From: Diadema setosum
Taxonomy: Eukaryota; Echinodermata; Echinoidea; Diadematoida; Diadematidae
Assembly (NCBI RefSeq): GCF_964275005.1
Contig: NC_092706.1
Span: 30,725,696-30,789,695, forward strand
Length of the DNA stretch: 64,000 nucleotides
Direction: 5' to 3'
Shown: positions 22,080 through 33,179 of the stretch, piece after piece
Position numbering within the stretch: the stretch's first letter is position 1
Layout of the letters: every line of letters starts with the position of its first letter
The notes under the pieces: model-generated
The model's input: the letters and a program-made list of their open reading frames with translations, nothing else
Database searches by the model: none
What the model was told of the DNA's origin: nothing
Translations under genes and position numbers: made by a program

Positions 22080-23280
22080 GAGAATATGACACTCACAGAT
22101 ATTTGTACATGGAGGGGGAATACTCCCCTCCCACACGAGGGAGTGTTTTGTTTTTTGTTTTAGACTTGAAGATGAAACATAGTGCACATGTTTGGAAAGA
22201 TATTGAATTGTTTCCATCAAAGAGTAAATATACTTAAAATAGTATTCAGGGAAACGGGCAACGGGAGGATGTGGAAGGGGGATCCCCCCACACACACATG
22301 AGGGAGATTTTGCATATTCAGACTTCATATTCAGACATCTTATGCACCATTATCGGTGAAGTATTATATTTCTGTGTGCATCAAAAAAGAAAAATGGAAA
22401 TATGTGAGGGAGGTGTACGAGGTGATACACCCTCCCACAAGAGGGAGTTTTTTTTTTAACCTGAAAGTCTTGGGTCTTACGGTGCACACTGCTGATGAAA
22501 TAATGGATTTTTGTTTATATCAAAACTGTAATTAAAATAAAGAGTAGTATATTGAAGGCAATGAGCTGCACTCTAAAAACGCAAATGTTGAATCAACATT
22601 TCAAAGGGCCGAGGAGTGACAGCATTTTTTTGAAGTGTTGCATCCAACTTTTAAGATAACATCTTAAATGTTGAATCTAGCAGGAAAACGAACACTTTGA
22701 AAATGTTGTCACTCCTCGGCCCTTTTAAATGCTAATTCAACATTTGTGTTTTTAGAGTGTGGTGGAAGATGTGGGAGGGGAAGTCCCCTTTCCACTGGAG
22801 GGAGTTCTTGCATCTTTATGATCGTCATTAAACCGCCTGGCGCACCCTAAGTGTTATAATTGAGAAAATTGTCCATCCTCAGAGTGGATAATTCATAGTC
22901 TCAGTATTGCCAAACCTTCGAACACGAGGGAGCTTTTACACCATTGTACACTTGAATAGAAATGAAATAATTATATCATTTAAACATATCTGGTGGAATA
23001 TTTGGGAATTGTTAATCAAACGTGAACTTTAATATCTGGGACCGGAGCGGCGGAAGGGCTAGGAAGGGCATATCAGCCTCCAATATGAGGAAACTTTTGC
23101 ATTTTGTAAGTGAAAGATCTGGTGCACACTTTTGTAATGACATAGGCCCCTACATGTATTCCGAACTTTGTCAATCTCAGAAGTGTAAAAGTCTGTGGAA
23201 AGTGGCTTAGGGAGGAACTTTTTGCAATTTTATGATCACAATTTACTGATGACGTGCATATACTTCAAGTTGAATGTTTG
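22080..23280 (+). repeat. Degenerate satellite related to the hAT-type element interior
   Basis: Irregularly spaced blocks repeat a pattern of a G-rich segment, then CCCTCCCACACGAGGGAG, then TTTTGCATTTT and a GGTGCACAC word (around 22125, 22285, 22430, 22780, 22920 and 23080). The same words occur in the 11500-12700 half of the hAT-type element, so this is probably another, older relative. I could not find its terminal repeats. Confidence 0.65.
22569..22759. mobile_element. 191-bp foldback MITE
   Basis: Long terminal inverted repeats start CACTCTAAAAACGCAAATG (22569) and end with the inverse TTTAGAGTG (22759). The arms match over about 70 bp, including AAGGGCCGAGGAGTGACA, with a few mismatches around an AT-rich centre. 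It is inserted in the degenerate satellite. No clear target duplication was recognised. Confidence 0.85.
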
Positions 23281-23300
23281 GACAATTGTACAGGCCACCT

Positions 23301-23348
23301 CCCCCCCCCCCCCCCCCTGTTCCTCGAGAGCCGGGGGGGGGGGGGGGG
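23301..23348. repeat. C17 / G16 hairpin
   Basis: A run of 17 C (23301-23317) is followed after 15 nt, including CTCGAGAG, by a run of 16 G (23333-23348). The two can form a very stable hairpin. A second G-run of about 18 lies near 23441-23457. Confidence 0.9.
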
Positions 23349-23349
23349 A

Positions 23350-24309
23350 TGCATCCAACCCAATGTATACCCATATTGTGCACATTTACGGTAAAGATTC
23401 GGCTTGACCTTCTGGCCCGTATTCTATGACCGGCGGGACTGGGGGGGGGGGGGGGGGCAGGAGGGCTCTAGCCCCCCTTTTTTTTTGGCATCATACAAAG
23501 GAATATATAAGGTGACAACACTTTGGTCCCCACACGTTTACCCCGAAATAGAGAACAAGGTAAGGATTTTTTTTTTTTTATTGCGCTGAAGACCCTCTTT
23601 TTTGTTTGTTTTTTGCTTGTCAGCTGAAGAACCCCGCGGAAGTGGCATGAGAAGTTACGCTAAAGGCCTTTTATTTGTTTTTTTGCTTGCCTGTTTGATC
23701 ATGAGACCCGGAAGTGGGCTCCACTTTTAAAAACGCTCCGCAGGCCCTGGCTTAAACCCATTTAGAATCAGCTCTGATTTAGCTAGACCTGAAGTTTAAC
23801 TTTGTGGGCCTATTCTGCTAGCGAGGTTTAGTTAAACCAAGTTTATTTCGGGTTTAAATTAAACCCGAATTAGTCTTGGGTCAAGCCACCATGGTGCCCT
23901 CAGTGGAAGAAAAAACTCTCCCTCTCTGAGTACTTTTCGCTCGACAAATCAACCTAAATTCATTATTTGCAGTGTATCAGCCACATAAGCGTGATTTTCT
24001 CGGACTGTTAAAAGTTTATTTATATGGAATAAGCGCATGCTGTATTTCTGCCTGTGGTGACTCGGAAGGCACTTGGCACTGTAATGTACGTCCTTGCTTG
24101 TGTGTCCGTGTGCGGTGAACATCGCAATATTTTCAGTAGCGCAGCTAGCGCTATTCCTACTCCCTAGCTAATCGCCAGCTGTGCCAGCTGTGTGCTTGAT
24201 GGGGCTTGGCCGTCGATGGAACCGTGAATCAGGAATGGATTGAAGATTGACCAAACTATTAAGCATCCGAAAGACTGTGAGTTAATAAGAATGGAAACCA
24301 ATCTGATTA
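23350..24309. other. Gene-free stretch with GTTTAAAC-like words
   Basis: No gene is recognised. Around 23770-23885 a TTTAAACC/GGTTTAAA motif recurs in both orientations, including CGGGTTTAAATTAAACCCG, a perfect palindrome. This is probably another short inverted-repeat element. Confidence 0.4.
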
Positions 24310-24985
24310 AGATTTAGAAATATTAATATTTATTTATTAAGTCTTCTTTAAATGCAGGGTAGTCCCATTCAGTGCCACAAAGGCCTGCTTTACAAGGGAG
24401 CCCTGCGTTGATTTACATTACATGTGCACACAATAAAAAACAAGAACAAAACGAACATAGATATGATACAGCTAAAGAACTATCGGTTCATGAGAACATA
24501 AAACACATAAGAAAGAACATAAAACGAGCGGAGAAAATAAATATCTAGTGCAAAGGGTTCGTATCAAATGAGAGATTGGTGTTGGCGTACACGATTCTTA
24601 AATGTTTATAATGAGGAGGCTGTTTGAATAAAAATGGGTAACTCATTAAATGATTTGCTTGCAGTATAAGTGAAGGAGCATTTCTTATAATCAGTTCTGG
24701 GTTTGGGTATATGTAATTTGCAAGAAAGGGCATATCGAGTGGTATAAATAGTAGGGCGTTTGGTCACAAGTTTGACTATGTACGGTGGAGCTAAATTGTG
24801 TAACAATTTGTACACCAGGACACAGTAATGATATTGAATTCTTTCTTCAATTGACTGCCATTTGAGAGCATGAGTAAGAGCTTGCGCTGACATGTATCAA
24901 CCTCCATTCAATACTACACGAGCATAGTTATTTTGACAGCGTTGCAATCTTTTTAGATTTGTCTTTGTTAGTGACCCCCATACAG
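24310..24985 (-). pseudogene. 5'-truncated LINE fragment (reverse transcriptase C-terminus)
   Basis: On the minus strand, 24893-24606 encodes the end of a LINE ORF2: ALKWQSIEERIQYHYC, then LLHNLAPPYI, then TRYALSCKLHIPKPRT and SFNELPIFIQT. This is the usual tail after the thumb in CR1/L2-group elements. A related minus-strand frame upstream near 24900-24985 is frameshifted. The 3' untranslated part runs to about 24310. The catalytic part is absent, as expected for a truncated insertion. Confidence 0.8.
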
Positions 24986-25449
24986 CGCAACATTAATCAA
25001 TATGCGGAAGTATGAAAGAAAAATACAGCTGGTTCATGATTTTACGTGTCAAACATGATTTGATTCTTCGTATACACACAATAGTATAACAATCCTGTCT
25101 CGATACATTATATTACTATAGGTTTTCCCAGTCAATTTCATACTTTTGTCACTCAAATGCATTAATGTGCATTCAATTTCACACAGCGCACGCACGCAAA
25201 AATATTCGGGCATTCAAATTCAGAATCAGAACGATCAATTTCATTTATGGGCGTTCTATTTCGTTTTCGTGAAATCAAATTCACGATTGGGAATTCAATG
25301 TGATAGTGCCAATGAGCTTGCTGGAGAGTTCAAATTCATTTTTAGGCGATCAAGTTCCTACTTCGTGCAATCAATTTAACGAGGAAAATGGAGTAGACTT
25401 TTAAGAAAGGAAAAAGGGCCAACACAACCATATGAATGTAGGCTTGTAT
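24986..25449. other. Gene-free stretch with recurring CAATTTCA words
   Basis: No gene is recognised. Between 25130 and 25380 the words CAATTTCA, CAAATTCA and CAATGTGA recur roughly every 30-40 bp, each near a GGGC or GGCG word. It looks like a very diverged minisatellite. Confidence 0.4.
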
Positions 25450-25454
25450 ATAGT

Positions 25455-25650
25455 TGTCATGAATATGCATTTATACAAAGAGGTGCGGCCTGTTTGGCCC
25501 ATTGTGAAAGGTCAAGATGGCTCGTTTTCGAGTGACGCTGGGACCATGCCGTCCGAGGAATCCAGAGGGAGGAATAAAGTTGTTATAACTTAAAGTTTTC
25601 GTGTGATGGTGAAATGATTCCGTGTCACGAATTTCCCTCATTCCGTAATA
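25455..25650 (+). repeat. 5' LTR of the outer element
   Basis: It starts TGTCATGAATATGCAT and ends CCGTAATA. It contains a polyadenylation word AATAAA at 25573-25578. It matches 42215-42410 except for one base near the start (AAAGAGG versus AAAAAGG). Confidence 0.95.
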
Positions 25651-25652
25651 AT

Positions 25653-25665
25653 TGGGGGCTTGTCC
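25653..25665 (+). promoter_or_regulatory. Primer-binding site of the outer element
   Basis: TGGGGGCTTGTCC begins two bases after the LTR. It closely resembles the proline-tRNA primer-binding site TGGGGGCTCGTCC known from some retroelements, with one difference. Confidence 0.7.
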
Positions 25666-26074
25666 AAAGGAACTGGACATTCAAGTCATGTTGTGTTTGG
25701 ATGTTGAGGTTCGTCGACGGTATCGTCGTTGGGGAGACGTTGGCTTAGTCCCAGCTACGCATTTTTATGCGGTGAGTAGATTGTAGTCACGTGTTGTGGT
25801 CACTGGATGATGCATGACAATCGTTTGGTGGGGCGTTTGGTGTAATTTGCCTCCATTTCTAGGGTAAGGTGACCTGGAGTTGATTGTATGCCTCTTTGTT
25901 GCAGATGTCGTTTTGTGACTAAGTTTACTATTATTTGTTTGGTCTCCCGGACCCATTCGTGGTCGCCTGAATTTGCCATTCGTTTGCTGTGACAGCGTTT
26001 GGTGGTGTGCAAAATATTTTGCCATTTGGTACGGTCGTATTACGTAGCCATAGCATACGCAGCTGCTAGTTATC

Positions 26075-26242
26075 ATGGCCGATTTTGATGTGGAAGCATT
26101 CGTTGGTCAGGGTTTGACCGTGACCAGGTTGAAAGGGCTGGTCAAGGATAATTTGAAGATTGTAGCTGGTAGGCTAAGTGTAGATTTGACCGGTTGCACA
26201 CGTAAAGCAGAGATTCTGGATGCTGTAGTTAAGCATGCAAAG
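26075..26242 (+). pseudogene. Outer element gag, N-terminal part
   Basis: The frame starts with MADFDVEAFVGQGL and runs for 56 residues until the nested element interrupts it. The same frame continues after the nested element at 37862 once one copy of the AAAG target duplication is discounted, so the insertion cleanly split a gag gene. The leader from the primer-binding site to this ATG is about 410 bp. Confidence 0.85.
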
Positions 26243-26561
26243 TGTTGTGGACGTGGAGTCCCGGTAGGTAAATCGCACATCCACAATAAGTATTTACCTG
26301 TTTCCGTGGCTGTCCTTTCGTCTGTCTTGTATATAGTTGAGTTGGCACTTGGTATAATATTATCCGTATCAATGTACATCACTTGTCTTCCTGAAATCCT
26401 GAGCACCAACTGCGGATGCTGGAAAATGTGCCCCCTTATATATGGGTAGGCTCCCATAAGGGGTCTATGGTAAGCCATAGCGGGTGTATGATGTGCCCCG
26501 CTATAGCCATAGCGGGTGTATGGTACGCCCCGCTATTCCCCACAGGGGTGCTCCTACTACA
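26243..26561 (-). repeat. 3' LTR of the inner element (minus-strand sense)
   Basis: In plus-strand terms it starts TGTTGTGGACGTGGAG and ends CTCCTACTACA. It appears identical to 37543-37861. It includes an internal duplicated GCCATAGCGGGTGTATG word. Confidence 0.95.
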
Positions 26562-27829
26562 CTCCCCCCCGTTTTGAAAAACTGGGGGCATAATAGAAAT
26601 AAATGGCCCCAGACCAAATGTAAAACTTAGGATATGAACTCCCAAATCCCTCACAACCGGGGATCTCGCAGAGCCCCACCCGTCTTAATGTACAATCTGA
26701 CCAGTCCTTGGGGGTCTGTCAAGAACATTTCGGCGGACCACCGCCTAGGTCACTCATGTACCGAATGGGGGTGCAAGGGACCGTCGATATTGGGAGGGAG
26801 AAAAAACCCTATAACCCATAACCCCCCTGCTGGGATAAAACAAATATTAAGGACCATAGGACGGGAAAGCGCCCATCCTACAAAACCCAAGTAAATCACC
26901 CCAAATCACCCAATCACATATAAATTGAACACCTCTCTTGGCATCAGAACAACAGCCAAGCAAGATGAATAACAACTACTCATATAAACACACTATGACC
27001 AAAAATGGTCATGTACACTATACCGCACCTATTGTGCAACAATTTGGCAAGGTGTTTTGAATACAAAAACTTGGGAAACTTTGGCAATCGCCATAAGCAA
27101 AACAGCAGCCTAAAAACACACGACTGATCTTAACAATAAAAACAGCCAACTGGCGGAAAACTCTTTCAATTGAAAACACCGGTTATATTAGAATAGAAAT
27201 CCCTGCTACAAAAATATAACCGATTTTTATGTACAGAAGGCACGAGTAAAAATGTCCCTGAACATAATAAAATACCCCTGCCTACCTGCAATAAATGGGT
27301 GATTAGGGTGCCAATAACAATAATGAAAATATAATTGGCTGCAACGCGGGTATACACATAAATAAAACCCCGCGAACACATATGGAGTTGCCCTCCATAC
27401 ATATGGAATTACCCTCCATACAGTTTGAGGGCATTTCCCCTCTTCACTACCAGGAGGTGAATTACCTTACTTATGGGGCTTTTACCTCCATACAATTCGA
27501 GGGCATTCTCCCTCATCACCTCCAGGAGGCGAGTCATGCTGATCTCCTTCCCCAACACCTCAGCTACAAGGGAAGTTACCTCCCTGAGAAGACTGGGGTC
27601 CTGTAGGGTAAATCCCTACTGGAAGGAAGGTGTGGAGAATCAGTCTCCAATAGCAGACGGGCAAGTGGTACCCTCCACAATGCCTCCTTTTGGCTTGCGC
27701 CAAAACTTTACTCGGGAAGTGAACCCAAAGTGGGAATTGTGGAACCCACATTGCCAAACTTCCACCTCACTGGTTACCAGTGAAAAGAAAGAACAGTTAA
27801 TACTCCCCCTCAATGGAATTCTCCTTACC
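26562..27829 (-). other. 3' non-coding region of the inner element with polypurine tract
   Basis: Directly next to the LTR the minus strand reads CGGGGGGGAG, a polypurine tract suited to priming plus-strand synthesis. The remaining 1.2 kb has no recognisable gene. Near 27380-27530 a CTCCATACANNTNGAGGGCAT block is repeated, and CAGGAGG words recur. No envelope-like frame is seen. Confidence 0.7.
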
Positions 27830-28543
27830 TTAATTCCTTGCCTGACAAGGGGGACACTTGTACTTGTTCATGGCTTCCCCCTCCTGTGGAGTCACTCCCA
27901 CACAGGAGCCATGGTACCACTCATCACAATAATCACATTGTATCATGAAGGCACCATCGTCTGGTCCATGACAAGTACAATAGAGAGCATCCTCTCTAGG
28001 GTGACTGTCCTTTCTGCACCATGCAGGGGTATCCCTGTCTCTACAGGGCTTCAACCTGTCATGGTGTCTAGTAGAAACAGTATTCCTGAATTCCACACGA
28101 TAGAGGTCAGGGGAAAGCCGTTGCCTAATGCGGGCTGGTCCCTTCCAAGGGGAGCTTAATTTCTTACACACCCCCTTGATCTTGGCACTATCCAAGACAT
28201 ACACCAAATCCCCTTCTGAGAATTGTCTACGATGTGCACGCACATCGTAATCTCGCTTCATCCTCCTTTGTGTGGAGCGCAAGGTCGCACGGGCAACTTC
28301 ATGGGCCTTGCTCATGGAATCCACCAAACCGGTAGAATACTCTCCTAAATCAAGAGGGGGTTGCTTCCTCGGTGCAGGATACATCAAATCAGAGGGGAGA
28401 TTAACCTCCCTTCCTAGCATCAGCATATTTGCTGTGAAGCCAGTACTCCTGTTCACCGTGGCTCGGAGTGCCCCAGCAATCTGGGATAAAAACTCATCCC
28501 ATTTATTGTGGGTCTTCCCTACATAGCACCTAACGGCATTCAT
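27830..28543 (-). CDS. Inner element integrase C-terminus with PHD finger
   Basis: These 237 residues continue the integrase after the inserted transposon. Residues 1-60 are the end of the catalytic core region (NKWDEFLSQIAGALRATVN, GFTANMLMLGREV). About 128-151 form a GPY/F-like module (SSPWKGPARI, LYRVEF). Residues 187-234 (27842-27985) are a PHD finger with the full Cys4-His-Cys3 set: C189, C191, C203, C206, H211, C214, C230 and C233. Y188, M200, D204 and W209 sit where histone H3K4me3-binding PHD fingers have their aromatic cage. In the known chromodomain-bearing gypsy elements, a C-terminal reader steers integration to marked chromatin. A similar role here is an inference. The listed start is simply the first ATG after the insertion. 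Natively this is part of the pol polyprotein. Confidence 0.88.
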   Translation of the reverse strand: MNAVRCYVGKTHNKWDEFLSQIAGALRATVNRSTGFTANMLMLGREVNLPSDLMYPAPRKQPPLDLGEYSTGLVDSMSKAHEVARATLRSTQRRMKRDYDVRAHRRQFSEGDLVYVLDSAKIKGVCKKLSSPWKGPARIRQRLSPDLYRVEFRNTVSTRHHDRLKPCRDRDTPAWCRKDSHPREDALYCTCHGPDDGAFMIQCDYCDEWYHGSCVGVTPQEGEAMNKYKCPPCQARN

Positions 28544-28546
28544 TAA

Positions 28547-29652
28547 CAGCCCCGGTGCTACGGTGCAATTAACTCACTGATAAGAGGCCAAAGCTTTTGA
28601 ATTCTTAACGGTCATCGAAGCGCTGTGCGGAGGGAAGGACAAAAAATCTCGAAAGTTCACCTCCTCGTATCTCCCTTATTTTACCACCAAATCCCTTGAA
28701 ACTTCACACATATATCAAATATGAATATATCATCCTTCATATGATTTTTGGGCGAAAACGCTGATGTATCTTTCGAGATATGTGTATTTTTCTGCTTGAG
28801 TCGACTGTGGGAAAGGGTTACGATTTTTTCCCGACACAAGTCTGCGCCTGCATGAATATGCATTTGATCAACATATTACTAGTCTGTATACACCAGACTC
28901 ACTACCTGCGAAGTCTCGTGTTTGTGCAATTAGTAGTTAGGTAAAAATAAGAGCAAAAAGACAACCAACTTTAAGAGAAGATACTGGACATGCACAACTA
29001 GATCATCCTCCTGCGCATGCGTTTTCTACTGGTGAGTGCACGCTTAGCCAATCAGCGGTGTCAGGCTCGGCGCAATGCGACAGAGGTCGATTTTCGGTCA
29101 GCAGGGTGGTGAGTGGGCAAGAGAGGAACCCTGCTTTGTGCTTCGACTGTTTCAAGCAGCACAAAAACCAATACATCGGACTGCGTATTCCTTACGCCAT
29201 GGATTTTACGTGGGTCACAAGTGACAGTGATCTCGATTTTTTCCAGACATAGCTGTGCGCCAAATGATACAGAAAAGATATTTGGAGAGCAGCATGGATA
29301 TACTACCATAAGTCATATACCGAAGTTTCATTTTTGTGCAATGAAGGAAAATGTGAGAAAATAACACTTGTTTTGAGACCAAATTTTCTGTTTTGGAAGC
29401 TAAGTTTCGACATTATTTTCACACGTTTATCCTCAATAAAACCCCAAATAACTAACATTACGAGTTAGAGAATAGTTTCTTCTTCAGTTTGCTGTATAGA
29501 TTTAATCATTTGATGGCTTTGAGGTGAGATATTGCGATTGTCCTGCAACACTTCCCCAGCGGTTTTATGCACACAAGCTGTCTACTTTTTGCAACTGAGG
29601 CTTCGAGGTCATAAGCTTTTGGCGAGTTAATTGCACCCTAGCGCCGCGCCTG
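28547..29652. mobile_element. 1.1-kb TTAA-flanked inverted-repeat transposon inside integrase
   Basis: TTAA occurs on both sides (28543-28546 and 29653-29656). The 29-bp termini are inverted repeats with a few mismatches: left CAGCCCCGGTGCTACGGTGC, right (inverted) CAGGCGCGGCGCTAGGGTGC, both continuing into AATTAACTC. A TTAA target is the hallmark of piggyBac-type transposons, and the lack of a transposase makes this a non-autonomous copy. The integrase frame resumes on both sides of the element. The interior has no convincing gene. Confidence 0.82.
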
Positions 29653-30817
29653 TTAAGGTGCGATTGTATCTCTCCACCTGACCATTGGCAGAGGGGCGGT
29701 AAGGCGTTGTCTTTGCTTTGTGAATGGTCAACACCTTACACAGCTCTTTAAAGAGTTGGCTTTCAAAATTCCTTCCTTGATCAGTAAAAATCTCAAGGGG
29801 ATAGCCAAATCTACTAAAGAACTCCCCTACTGCTGCGCGAGCAGTCTGCTCCGCCGTCTGGGAGGGGAGTGGAATGCACTCCACCCATTTGGTTAATTGA
29901 TCCACCATCATCAAAATGTACTCATTACCCCTCGAAGATTTTGGTAGTGGACCCAAAAAATCGAGGTGTACTCTCTCCATTGGAGATCCTGCATGGTACA
30001 TTTTCATGGGACTATGTCCATACCTGCTAGATTTTTTGCTCTGATTGCAGGTTTTACAGGAAGCCACGTACTCCGCGACATCATGTCCCAAACCGTACCA
30101 AAAGTAACGCTCCTTTACTAAGGCTTTGGTACGGTCCCTCCCTGCATGGCCTACTGATGGGAGGTCGTGGATAGACTGCAGGACATCCTGCACTAATGAA
30201 CGTGGGACTACCAGCCGATCCCTTCCATCTTTATGAAAGTACAAGAGTCCATCGATCTTGCGGAAGACATCCCTGTTGATCCACAGGTATTTCTCCGCTG
30301 GACTCCACAGCATGGTAGTGGCCTCATTAGGGGTTGTCCCCTCCTTCAGCCATTCTAGCAAATGCGCTAAATGAGGGTCGCCCTCTTGCTCTGCCCTAAC
30401 GCGCTCATGGGGAACATCCCCTGCCCCTCCATCACCCACCCTAGCCACAGCTATCTCTTCTAAGTGACCTTGGGAACACTGCAAATCTCTCCCAAAATCG
30501 TCTAAGACAGCGTGCACTACATTTACATGTATGCTGTCTTCTGTCGCTGCCTTCACTAGCTGTGCCTTTGGCTTCACAGTGAGAGGGACTACATAGTCTA
30601 CCTCGTCCTCGAATTGTGCCCAATTACTATGGGCCTTGGTGCAATATTTGCACCCCTTGCACGGTAAGTCTTCCAAATCGACTCCGTGCTTATACCCCTC
30701 ACAGTATGAAGAGTCAATCCCCCTCCGCGATAATGCGTCTGCATTACCATGGCGCCTACCTGGACGATGCTGAATGTCCATATCATATTGGGTCAGCTCT
30801 TCAAGCCAACGGGCCAA
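29653..30817 (-). pseudogene. Inner element integrase, zinc-binding and catalytic domains
   Basis: Read from the first ATG at 30817, residues 217, 224, 254 and 257 give the HHCC zinc-binding domain (HDLPSVGH ... CKTC). The catalytic triad is D286 (HLDFLGP), D346 (FTDQGRN) and E382 (NGQVERYN), with 35 residues between the last two, the DD35E spacing of integrases. The frame is cut after NRT by the TTAA element, and its final few residues come from that element. Upstream, residues 1-30 are the end of RNase H (HRPGRRHGNADALSRR). The enzyme would join element DNA to the genome. It is inactive in this form. Confidence 0.9.
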
Positions 30818-31462
30818 TTGGCCTTGCGGCTAACAAAAGTTAAGTAGCCATCTCAAGCTGCTATGGTCTGTTCGGACCGTGAACTTTCTACCAAGAAGGT
30901 AATGGCGGTACTGCCGCGTGAACTTCACAACGGCTAGCAACTCTCGCCTCGTGACACAATATCGCCTCTGCTCAGGGGAGAGTGCGCTACTTCAGTATGC
31001 GATCACCTTTTCCTCCCCATCCTGCAACTGTAGGAGTTCTGCCCCCACAGCATCGTTGGATGCATCCGTATCCAAGATGAACAAATCGTGGGAATTTGGC
31101 ATAGCCAGAACAGGAGCTTCCATCAAGCGCTGCTTGAGGGTCTCAAATGCTTCCTCCTGTTCTGCATTCCACTGGAATTCCCGCTTTCCAGTGATGCGAT
31201 ATAGTGGAACTGCGATTGCCGCAAAGTTCTTGATAAATGAGCGGTGATAATTCACCAGTCCCAAGAACTGCTCCACCTGCTTGGTACTGCGTGGTACTGG
31301 CCAGGACTGAACTGCCTTAATGTGTTCTTCACGGAGTTCGATCCGATTCGCGCTTACCTCTCTACCCAGGAATTCAACCTTCTCCTGGAAGAGAACACAC
31401 TTTTTGGGTTTCAATTTCAACCCATAGCTTGCGAATGGGCTTAAAACGTCCTCTAAGTTCAA
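30818..31462 (-). pseudogene. Inner element reverse transcriptase thumb and RNase H
   Basis: The segment begins with the thumb and connection region (SYGLKLKPKKC, FLGLVNYHRSFI). It continues into RNase H with the first acidic motif FILDTDASNDAVGAEL and later RTDHSSLRWL. A TGA at 30992-30994 and a TAG near 30833-30835 interrupt what is otherwise a single frame running into integrase. These stops would block the polyprotein unless read through. Confidence 0.87.
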
Positions 31463-33179
31463 CAGAACGCCCTAGGACTACAATATCGTCTAAAAAGGCT
31501 AATACTGTGTCCCAGGTTAAGCCGCGCAACACCAAATTCATGGCCCTAGAAAAGGTAGCAGGTGCATTACACAGCCTGAATCCCATTCTTACAAACTCAT
31601 AAAGGCCATACTTGGTCGTAAAAGCAGTCTTCTTCCTATCGCTTTCATAAATCTTCACTTGATAATAGGCGGAATTAGCATCCAATTTGGCGAACCACCT
31701 ATTTCCTTCCAGTGTATCTAAGCACTCCTCAATATTGGGGAGAGGATATACATCCTTCCTTGTGACGGAGTTTAACGCACGATAGTCAATGCACCATCGT
31801 ACTCCCCCATCCCTCTTCCTCACTAACACTGGAGTGGATGCCCACTCTGATTGCGAGGATTGTATAATACCTGCCTCCAGCATGCGCTCAAGATGGGCTT
31901 TCTCCTCCCCTGCAAAACTCAAAGGAGTACGCCGCATCTTTTGCTTAACCGGATTAGCAGTCCCAGTGTCAATGGGATGTTCAAGGGCCTGGAAATTCCC
32001 TAAATCAAACTCATCCTTAGCAAAGACATGAGCATACTTTGCTAGTAGCTGCTTAAGCTGGGCTTTCTCCTTGCTTGATAGCAAGGATGCGGAGCGCTCA
32101 TACAGGCTGTGCAAATGTGCTGGAAAATCCAGCTCCCCTGTTTGGAGTTGACACACTTGTGGATCTCCACAAGATTCCTGTATGATGATCCCAGCATCAT
32201 TCAACTCCTGGGCTTCTCCCAGGACAACCATATTTGTCAATCCCACTGACCTATCAGTGGGGTTAATGGCATACAGCTCCACCCTTTGTCCTGCTGGGTG
32301 GATGGAATGTGGTATCATCACACACACATCAAGAGCAGGTTCAAACAAAAAATCCCCTAACCGTTGATCTAAAATGCCGGTGATCCTCTTCACCATGTTG
32401 GGAGGAATAACAGTACGTTTCGACACGTACACCCGTGAAACCCTCCCATATGGTGATGGCTCACTGTGATCCATGGGAATGAAATCGTCCCCGATCTGTA
32501 ATCGGGCTTGTTGAAGGTGCAAGGTCACCTTTTGTTGACGAAGGAGATCTAACCCTAACAACATTTCATCTTCGATGGCAGCCACATACAATTGCACTGA
32601 AAATTCAGAATTCCCTAGCTTAATTACAACAGGGCCTACAACCATACCCGGCATTCGCATATCGCGGCCCGCCGCATGTAAAATTACATCCCTGATCTTT
32701 TCAGGGCGAGGCTCCAATTTCTCATACAGCTTATCGGAAATAATGGACACTTCAGCCGCAGTATCCACTACTGCCTTCACAGACTGATCTCCTATCTGTA
32801 CCGATACAATGAACATAGAGGTCGACCTCAATTTACACACAATGACTCCATCTTTGTTGGTAGAGCTATTTTCTCCTAATGGGTTCACGTCAACGGGCGC
32901 GTTCCCACCCCTGGTAATGTCATCTCCCTGAGGGGGGAGGGTGTCTCCCTCTTGGGTTCTTTCCTCAATATATTGCCCCAAAAGGGAAATAACCGGATCA
33001 AATTCAGGGTGGTCACTGTCCTTGCCCCCATGGCTACCTAAATTGCTCGTCGAAGATGGGCCCGCAGTTGTGTGGGTCGGGGTAGGGCCTAATCCTCCGA
33101 CCCCGAGGAGTTTGACTCCTCTTCTGCCCCCAGGAAGGACACCCTCTTCTCCCGGGGAGGTGATTGCAACTGCGGACAA
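31463..33179 (-). CDS. Inner element protease and reverse transcriptase
   Basis: The pol frame overlaps the end of gag by about 90 bp in a different frame, so it would be made by ribosomal frameshifting. Counting from the first ATG at 33179, the aspartic protease active site is DTAA at residues 139-142, with alanine in place of the usual glycine. The reverse transcriptase follows: KRDGGVRWCIDYRALN (455-470), motif A WFAKLDANSAYYQ with D500, and the catalytic FLDD at 562-565. The frame then shifts near 31460 and the last 25 or so residues of the open frame (to 31374) are out of register. Protease would process the polyprotein and reverse transcriptase would copy the RNA in the particle. Confidence 0.9.

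Noticed and set aside
23760..23890. GTTTAAAC-rich block considered as a nuclear receptor or homeobox site cluster
   Set aside because: The words are arranged as an inverted repeat, more simply a small foldback, and there is no nearby gene.
26107..26478. A 123-residue minus-strand frame with an almost identical counterpart at 37260-37778
   Set aside because: The shared part is the LTR of the inner element; the duplication is the two LTRs, not two genes.
27473..28159. A 228-residue plus-strand frame
   Set aside because: It runs antisense to the PHD-bearing integrase segment and the 3' non-coding region and has no recognisable domain.
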